NCBI GenBank assembly: GCA_014728435.1
Contig: WJLP01000079.1
Coordinates: 1 to 9,994 of the forward strand
DNA: 9,994 nt
Source of the DNA: Candidatus Uhrbacteria bacterium
GTDB taxonomy: Bacteria; Patescibacteriota; Patescibacteriia; 2-12-FULL-60-25
Direction: 5' to 3'
The translations under genes were made by a program, and so were the position numbers. Positions within the stretch are counted from its first letter, which is position 1. Each line of letters begins with the position of its first letter. Positions 6,147-9,994 of the stretch are shown here, piece by piece. The notes beneath the pieces were generated by a model. It was not told where the DNA came from, searched no databases, and saw nothing but the letters and a program-made list of their open reading frames with translations.

Positions 6147-6170
6147 GCTTTTCTCATCATCATTTTACTC

Positions 6171-6722
6171 ATGACCGAACTCATGGATCGCTATCTGCTA
6201 TACCGGGTTCAGGTCAAACAGGATCCGGAAGCGTTTGCGAAAATATATGATCGATATGTAACGGCCATTTACCGGTTCGTAATTTTAAAATTGCCCCGCC
6301 GCCAAGATGCCGAGGACATTACGGCTGAAACATTTACCAAATTTTGGCAGCATTTACAGTCGCAAAAGAAAGTTAAAAGCGTACGCGCCTACCTCTACCA
6401 AATCGCGCGCAACCTAATTGCCGACTTTTACCGTAACCGTAAAACCGATGAATCTCTGGAGCTTGTAACGTTTGAAGCCGATGTAACGTCTAATACAGTA
6501 CAAGAGGAAACTTACGGCCGATCTTACATGGAGGCCCGCACCGAACTCTCGCTCGTGCTCAACCAATTGGACAAGCTCAAAGATTCCTACCGCGATGTCT
6601 TGGCCTTGCGGCTAATCGACGGACTGAGCTTTGCCGATATCGCCGCCATCCTCGGCAAAAGCACGGGTAATGTCCGCGTCATCTATTACCGCGGCATGAA
6701 GGCCCTGAAAGAGCAAAAGTAA
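6171..6722 (+). CDS. ECF-type (sigma-70 family) RNA polymerase sigma factor
   Basis: A 183-residue protein of typical ECF length with only regions 2 and 4. Region 2 (about 20-90) holds AFAKIYDRYVTAIYRFV, the DAEDITAETFTKFW core-binding/-10 segment (46-59) and VRAYLYQIARNLIADFYRNRK (71-91). Region 4 (about 127-180) holds LDKLKDSYRDVLALRLIDGLSFADIAAILGKSTGNVRVIYYRGMKALK, with a clear helix-turn-helix for the -35. It would direct RNA polymerase to a small regulon. No Shine-Dalgarno precedes either the ATG at 6171 or the in-frame ATG at 6183, so the exact start is uncertain by four codons. The gene is followed after 9 nt by a single-span DUF5667 protein, surely co-transcribed and a likely signalling partner. 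The region 4 helix-turn-helix excludes an alternative family. Confidence 0.9.
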   Translation: MTELMDRYLLYRVQVKQDPEAFAKIYDRYVTAIYRFVILKLPRRQDAEDITAETFTKFWQHLQSQKKVKSVRAYLYQIARNLIADFYRNRKTDESLELVTFEADVTSNTVQEETYGRSYMEARTELSLVLNQLDKLKDSYRDVLALRLIDGLSFADIAAILGKSTGNVRVIYYRGMKALKEQK

Positions 6723-6731
6723 AAACTTATC

Positions 6732-8090
6732 ATGAGTAGTTATCAACTATTTAAGCGAACCAGAAACATCAGGTCTGCCGCCGGGCAAATGAAGCCTGAT
6801 GAGCTTTGGGTTAAACAAACTCGCGAAACTCTGCTCATGCAGGTTAAAAATTCCCAACCCGCCAAGCTCGAAGGCCAATCTTTTATTAATAAAATAGTCC
6901 AAATTTTTGTTCCGGTAGTTTCATTTAAATGGATGCGCGCGCCGGTTGCCATTTCCATGGCCGTAATAACCGTTCTCTTTGGCGGCTCCTTTTTTTCGGT
7001 CTCGGCTTCCGAACGGGCTTTGCCGGGTGATTTTCTCTATAGCATCAAACTTGTTACCGAACAAGCTCGCATCGCTTTGGTTTCAGAGCCGGACGAGCGC
7101 GTCAAGCTCAAAACCGAATTCACCAAACGCCGCGTGGATGAAATGAAGCAAGTATTGGCCAGCCCCTTGCCCGATAAGTCAGACCGCGTACAGCAAGCCG
7201 CCGAAGCTTTAAAGCGGGACATGGATACAATCAAAAACCAGCTCGCTGAAGTTGAAAACTCATCCACCCCGGATAAAGCGAAAGAAGCCGCAAAACTCGT
7301 CGATGAAAACTCCGGCGCCGTAATCTCCGATTTGCAAGAATCCAAAAATCAGCTAACCGCCAAAGAACGCATCAAGCTTTCCGAAGCACAGGCCGCGGCA
7401 TCCGATACATCGGTTAAAGCTATCGAAGTTTTAGTGAAAGCGCATGCCGAAGACTCCGAAACCGTTACCGAAGAAGAACTGTTGCTGGTCTTGAAAACTC
7501 ATAGCGAAAAAGTAACCAAAACCGTATCCGAATCCACGGGTCTTTTTGCCGGCGCCGGCACGACCACTCCCGATACTCCGAGTACGCAAAGCTCCACCTC
7601 AACTCCGGCTCTGGAAACCGGCGCTTCAAGTACGCCGGCCGCGGAGATGGAAAGTCAAAGCAACGAGGAAGAATCTTCCGATGAACCTCAAAACCAAGAA
7701 CAATCCGAATCCGCTGACACACCGACCGAAGAAGATCCAACCAATGAAGATCCGCAAAAACAATTGGACGAAGCCGTTAAATCTTTAAGCGAAGCCGATA
7801 AGCTGGCGGCCGAAAAGAACTTGGACGAAGCCGTGGAAAAAGTTAAAGACGGCACGCAAAAAGCATTTGCCGCCCAAAAAACCGTAGAAGAAGATGCCGC
7901 CAAAAAAGAAGAAGAGGCTCTTAAAAATCAACAAGAAACTCAAGTTGAACCCGAGCAAGAACCCGAAGCAAATCCCAAAGAAACCACCGAAGAAGAAACG
8001 CAAACCGAAGCGGAATCCCAAGAGCTGTCAACACAAGAATCCACCAGCACCGAAGAAACCGACACCGAGCAATTTAAAACTAATCCTTAA
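6732..8090 (+). CDS. DUF5667-domain single-span membrane protein, putative anti-sigma/sensor partner
   Basis: A 452-residue protein. Residues 1-70 are cytoplasmic and hydrophilic. One membrane span lies at about 71-90 (PVAISMAVITVLFGGSFFSV), and the rest is predicted outside. The segment after the span, SERALPGDFLYSIKLVTEQARIAL (93-116), is the hallmark of DUF5667, followed by charged helices to about 265 that may form coiled coils. Residues 267-345 are Thr/Ser/Pro/Glu-rich. A second helical stretch (about 342-397, KQLDEAVKSLSEADKLAAEKNLDEAVEKVKDG) comes next, and a strongly acidic Glu/Gln/Thr tail closes the protein. DUF5667 proteins often sit beside ECF sigma genes, so this one may hold the sigma factor at the membrane through its N-terminus and sense envelope state outside. 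I see no zinc-binding anti-sigma motif (HxxxCxxC) in the N-terminus, so the anti-sigma role is inference from context. Confidence 0.8.
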   Translation: MSSYQLFKRTRNIRSAAGQMKPDELWVKQTRETLLMQVKNSQPAKLEGQSFINKIVQIFVPVVSFKWMRAPVAISMAVITVLFGGSFFSVSASERALPGDFLYSIKLVTEQARIALVSEPDERVKLKTEFTKRRVDEMKQVLASPLPDKSDRVQQAAEALKRDMDTIKNQLAEVENSSTPDKAKEAAKLVDENSGAVISDLQESKNQLTAKERIKLSEAQAAASDTSVKAIEVLVKAHAEDSETVTEEELLLVLKTHSEKVTKTVSESTGLFAGAGTTTPDTPSTQSSTSTPALETGASSTPAAEMESQSNEEESSDEPQNQEQSESADTPTEEDPTNEDPQKQLDEAVKSLSEADKLAAEKNLDEAVEKVKDGTQKAFAAQKTVEEDAAKKEEEALKNQQETQVEPEQEPEANPKETTEEETQTEAESQELSTQESTSTEETDTEQFKTNP

Positions 8091-8158
8091 TCACCTATCC
8101 CTAATCATTAATCTTTAATCCTTTATCGCGTTAAACGCGATTCATCCTTAATCCTTAA
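8081..8158 (+). repeat. TAATC-word tract running out of the DUF5667 gene
   Basis: TAATC occurs six times in 73 bases (starts at 8081, 8088, 8102, 8109, 8116, 8149), usually as CCTTAATCC or CATTAATC. The first copy lies in the last codons of the gene and the second contains its stop. It looks like a degenerate short-word repeat. Confidence 0.55.
8125..8141 (+). terminator. Hairpin after the sigma/DUF5667 operon (weak terminator candidate)
   Basis: ATCGCGTT and AACGCGAT flank a single A. As RNA this gives a 6-bp ATCGCG/CGCGAT stem with loop TTAAA. No U-run follows (TCATCC), so termination here would be inefficient or factor-dependent. Confidence 0.3.
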
Positions 8159-8206
8159 CCCATAATTATTTAATTAAGAAGGCTTCTCCCGTAAAGCAGG
8201 GTATCT

Positions 8207-8524
8207 GTCAAAAGTGACGGATGTCCTGACGGGCGGGGGAATCGTATGTTTCTCTAACTCGGCATCCGCCTTGAAAGCGATTCATGCGGGGTCTCCATCA
8301 CGTCGTTTGCGAACGACGCGACACAATCCAGCAGAGATCTCGAACTCCGACGCCCGGCGACACAAAATCCTCGCCACGGCCATTCTCAAAAGGTCGACTC
8401 CGATAATCATCGGAGGAATGTGCCAGAACTCTTCATTAATCACAAGCGGAAGATTATTCATATGGATATTTTCCGTAACCAGGACAGAACTAACTGTCCA
8501 TAAAGCAAATCCACTAGGATTCTT
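8207..8524 (+). promoter_or_regulatory. Hairpin-rich putative leader region of the surface-protein gene
   Basis: About 320 nt hold no convincing gene but several perfect stems: CGTCGTT/AACGACG with a 4-nt loop (8301-8318), CTCCGAT/ATCGGAG with a 4-nt loop (8398-8415) and GGACAG/CTGTCC with a 6-nt loop (8482-8499). Longer-range pairings such as CGGATG (8218-8223) with CATCCG (8263-8268) are also possible. The composition is GC-balanced, unlike the AT-rich spacers elsewhere. It matches no riboswitch or housekeeping RNA consensus I know. A long structured leader controlling or stabilising an abundant surface-protein mRNA is the simplest reading; a separate small RNA is the alternative. Confidence 0.4.
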
Positions 8525-9994
8525 ATGATGAGAAAAGCTTTTTCAACGTTTGTCTCCTTCGTCACCATTCTTTGGTCCGTCGGAGCAGGCGCATTAGCGT
8601 TCCCGGTAACCGCCCAGGCCGCCACTCTTTCTGCTGGCGACTTGGTTAAGGCTTCCGGCCCTGCTGTCTATTATTATCACACAGACGGCAAACGCTATGT
8701 ATTCCCCAACGAGAAGACATACTTCTCATGGTTTAACGATTTCTCGTCCGTTGTAACCATCACGGATGCAGAACTCGCAGCCATTCAAATCGGCGGTAAC
8801 GTAACTCTTCGCCCGGGCACCAAGCTCGTGAAGATCACCACCGATCCCAAGACCTATGCCGTAACAGAATGCGGTACATTGCATTGGATTGAATCCGAAG
8901 CAATAGCCAAAGCACTCTGGGGCGACGCATGGGCAACCCGCGTTGTCGATGTACCTGATAGTTTCTTTGTAAACTATGAAGTCGGCTCCTCAATCTCCTC
9001 CAATGTCCACCCGAACGGACAACTTATCACCTATGCGGGTGATGACAATGTTTACGTTGTTTGGGATGGCATGAAGCGTATGATTGCGGATGACGCGGCA
9101 TTTAACGCCAACAACTGGAACATGATCAACGCCGTTGAAACAACTATCACTTACAGTGATGGTGCCAACGTAACCGGCGCTGAACCTGGCAATTTCTGGA
9201 ACGTAGCTTGCCCGGGTTCACAGGCTGTCAGCGGCGACGTAACCGTCTCCTTGGCTTCCGACACCCCGGCCGGCGCTACTGTTCCCAAGAACGCTATGGG
9301 CGTACCCATGGTCAAAGTTAACGTCCAAGCCGGCAATGCTGACGCTATGCTCGAAGGCTTGCACTTCCACCGCGTTGGCGTTGGTCAAACCAGCGATTTC
9401 GCCAATGTCTATCTTTATGACATGGACGGAAACCGTCTCACCACGGGTCGCTCGGTTAACTCCACCACCAACAAAGTCGAATTCAACAGCTTGGATCAAA
9501 CCATCCCGGCCAATGGCATGAAGTCATACTACGTGTATGCTGACTTCGTAGGCGGAGCAATCACCACCGGTGGTAACCATGCTTTTGAAATCATGGACGC
9601 CGCTTCGGTCGTTCTCTCCGGTTCAGGTACGGTAGGTGGCAGTTTCCCGGTTCGCGGCAACGTCTTTGTTGTCGGTACCGCAGAAGCCGGCACGCTTACC
9701 ATCCAAGCTGGCCCGACTCCGGCTAACCCGGTCATCGGCCAACAAGATGCTCGCATCTCGAGCTTCAAACTAACTGCCAGCACCAATGATATCTATGTCC
9801 ATCGCGTAGCCTTGTACCAAGGCGGCGGCGTTGATGACTCGGATTTGAGTGACTTTAACCTTTACCAAGGCACCACCAAAGTCGCTACAGCCGATGCAGT
9901 CAATGAAAAGGGCCAGATTGTCTTGGTCTTCGACAGTCCTTACCTATTGCCTGACGGCGTAACACGCGTCTTTGACCTCGAAGCTGATGTAGCC
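8525..9994 (+). CDS. Large secreted surface / S-layer-like protein (partial, C-terminus off the window)
   Basis: 490 codons are open to the right edge. Two in-frame ATGs occur at 8525 and 8528; AGGA at 8516-8519 is 5 nt from the first and 8 nt from the second, so the second may be the real start. A signal peptide covers residues 1-32 (basic start, hydrophobic core, cleavage after A-Q-A). Next come three related units of about 50-65 residues at roughly 43-100, 110-155 and 172-215. Each reads V-Y-x-V..G-x-x-R/H-x-I/F, then an aromatic-rich helix. The first is the YYYHTDGKRYVFPNEKTYFSWF form that I associate with Patescibacteria surface proteins. From about 237 there are beta-sandwich-like repeats: VNVQAGNADAMLEGLHFHRVGV.. 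and FKLTASTNDIYVHRVALYQGG.. align as two copies ending in Y-x-x-x-A-D-F or F-D-L-E-A-D-V. It is probably a main envelope protein. Only two Cys (117, 230) are present. Attachment mode and full length are unknown. Confidence 0.85.
   Translation, partial: MMRKAFSTFVSFVTILWSVGAGALAFPVTAQAATLSAGDLVKASGPAVYYYHTDGKRYVFPNEKTYFSWFNDFSSVVTITDAELAAIQIGGNVTLRPGTKLVKITTDPKTYAVTECGTLHWIESEAIAKALWGDAWATRVVDVPDSFFVNYEVGSSISSNVHPNGQLITYAGDDNVYVVWDGMKRMIADDAAFNANNWNMINAVETTITYSDGANVTGAEPGNFWNVACPGSQAVSGDVTVSLASDTPAGATVPKNAMGVPMVKVNVQAGNADAMLEGLHFHRVGVGQTSDFANVYLYDMDGNRLTTGRSVNSTTNKVEFNSLDQTIPANGMKSYYVYADFVGGAITTGGNHAFEIMDAASVVLSGSGTVGGSFPVRGNVFVVGTAEAGTLTIQAGPTPANPVIGQQDARISSFKLTASTNDIYVHRVALYQGGGVDDSDLSDFNLYQGTTKVATADAVNEKGQIVLVFDSPYLLPDGVTRVFDLEADVA

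Noticed and set aside
5884..8219. 12-mer TCAAAAGTGACG shared by 8208-8219 and (minus strand) 5895-5884
   Set aside because: About a dozen 12-mer coincidences are expected among both strands of 10 kb, and only one copy sits beside a recognisable promoter.
8282..8461. 59-codon minus-strand frame (MNNLPLVINEEFWHIPPMIIG...)
   Set aside because: It looks slightly more protein-like than the plus-strand frame but has no Shine-Dalgarno, no recognised family and lies antisense to the hairpin-rich leader; worth a homology search but not supported as a gene.
8214..8528. 104-codon plus-strand frame starting with GTG
   Set aside because: It has no ribosome-binding site, a Ser/Thr/Arg-rich composition without domain features, and runs through several perfect hairpins up to the surface-protein start; it is probably part of a leader RNA.
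1..9994. Alternative genetic code (UGA read as Gly)
   Set aside because: The Wzy-like gene ends at TGA directly before the next start, and no long frame needs an in-frame TGA to be read through.

Overview
The window looks like a piece of a Patescibacteria (Candidate Phyla Radiation) genome. I base this on three things: a surface protein with the 'GKRYVFPNEKTYF' repeat domain common in that group, an ECF sigma factor paired with a DUF5667 membrane protein, and mostly weak or absent Shine-Dalgarno sequences. The assignment is family recognition from memory; no database was searched. TGA is read as a normal stop, so the recoded lineages (Gracilibacteria, Absconditabacteria) are unlikely. I saw no tRNA, rRNA, CRISPR array or insertion sequence.

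Left edge (1-513): the N-terminal 130 codons of an exported, probably lipid-anchored, cysteine-rich protein on the minus strand. It ends at the edge in a Gly-Thr-Ala collagen-like repeat. It has a strong Shine-Dalgarno and a recognisable promoter, and is divergent from the next block.

Polysaccharide block (about 598-5278, plus strand): a perfect extended -10 element precedes three co-directional genes. These are a Wzy/O-antigen-ligase-like polytopic membrane protein, a protein fusing a methyltransferase-like fold to a GT4 glycosyltransferase, and a second GT4 enzyme with a four-cysteine motif. A rho-independent terminator follows. Together they suggest assembly and polymerisation or ligation of a surface glycan. 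A perfect 20-bp palindrome lies between the two glycosyltransferase genes.

Middle (5279-6170): AT-rich, repeat-like intergenic DNA surrounds one small excisionase/MerR-like helix-turn-helix gene on the minus strand. Its sigma70-type promoter is close to consensus and would give an almost leaderless mRNA. A dyad overlaps its -35. Between it and the divergent sigma gene is a nested inverted-repeat region of about 120 bp.

Envelope-signalling block (6171-8090, plus strand): an ECF-type sigma factor followed 9 nt later by a single-span DUF5667 protein with a long acidic tail. This is the layout of a sigma factor with a membrane-bound partner or anti-sigma factor.

Right edge (8091-9994): a TAATC-rich tract, then a GC-balanced region of about 300 nt that has several perfect hairpins and no convincing gene. 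Then comes the 5' part (490 codons) of a large secreted surface or S-layer-like protein that continues beyond the window. Surface glycan synthesis, an envelope sigma/sensor pair and a major surface protein in one neighbourhood suggest a cell-envelope locus. The functional link between the blocks is inference.
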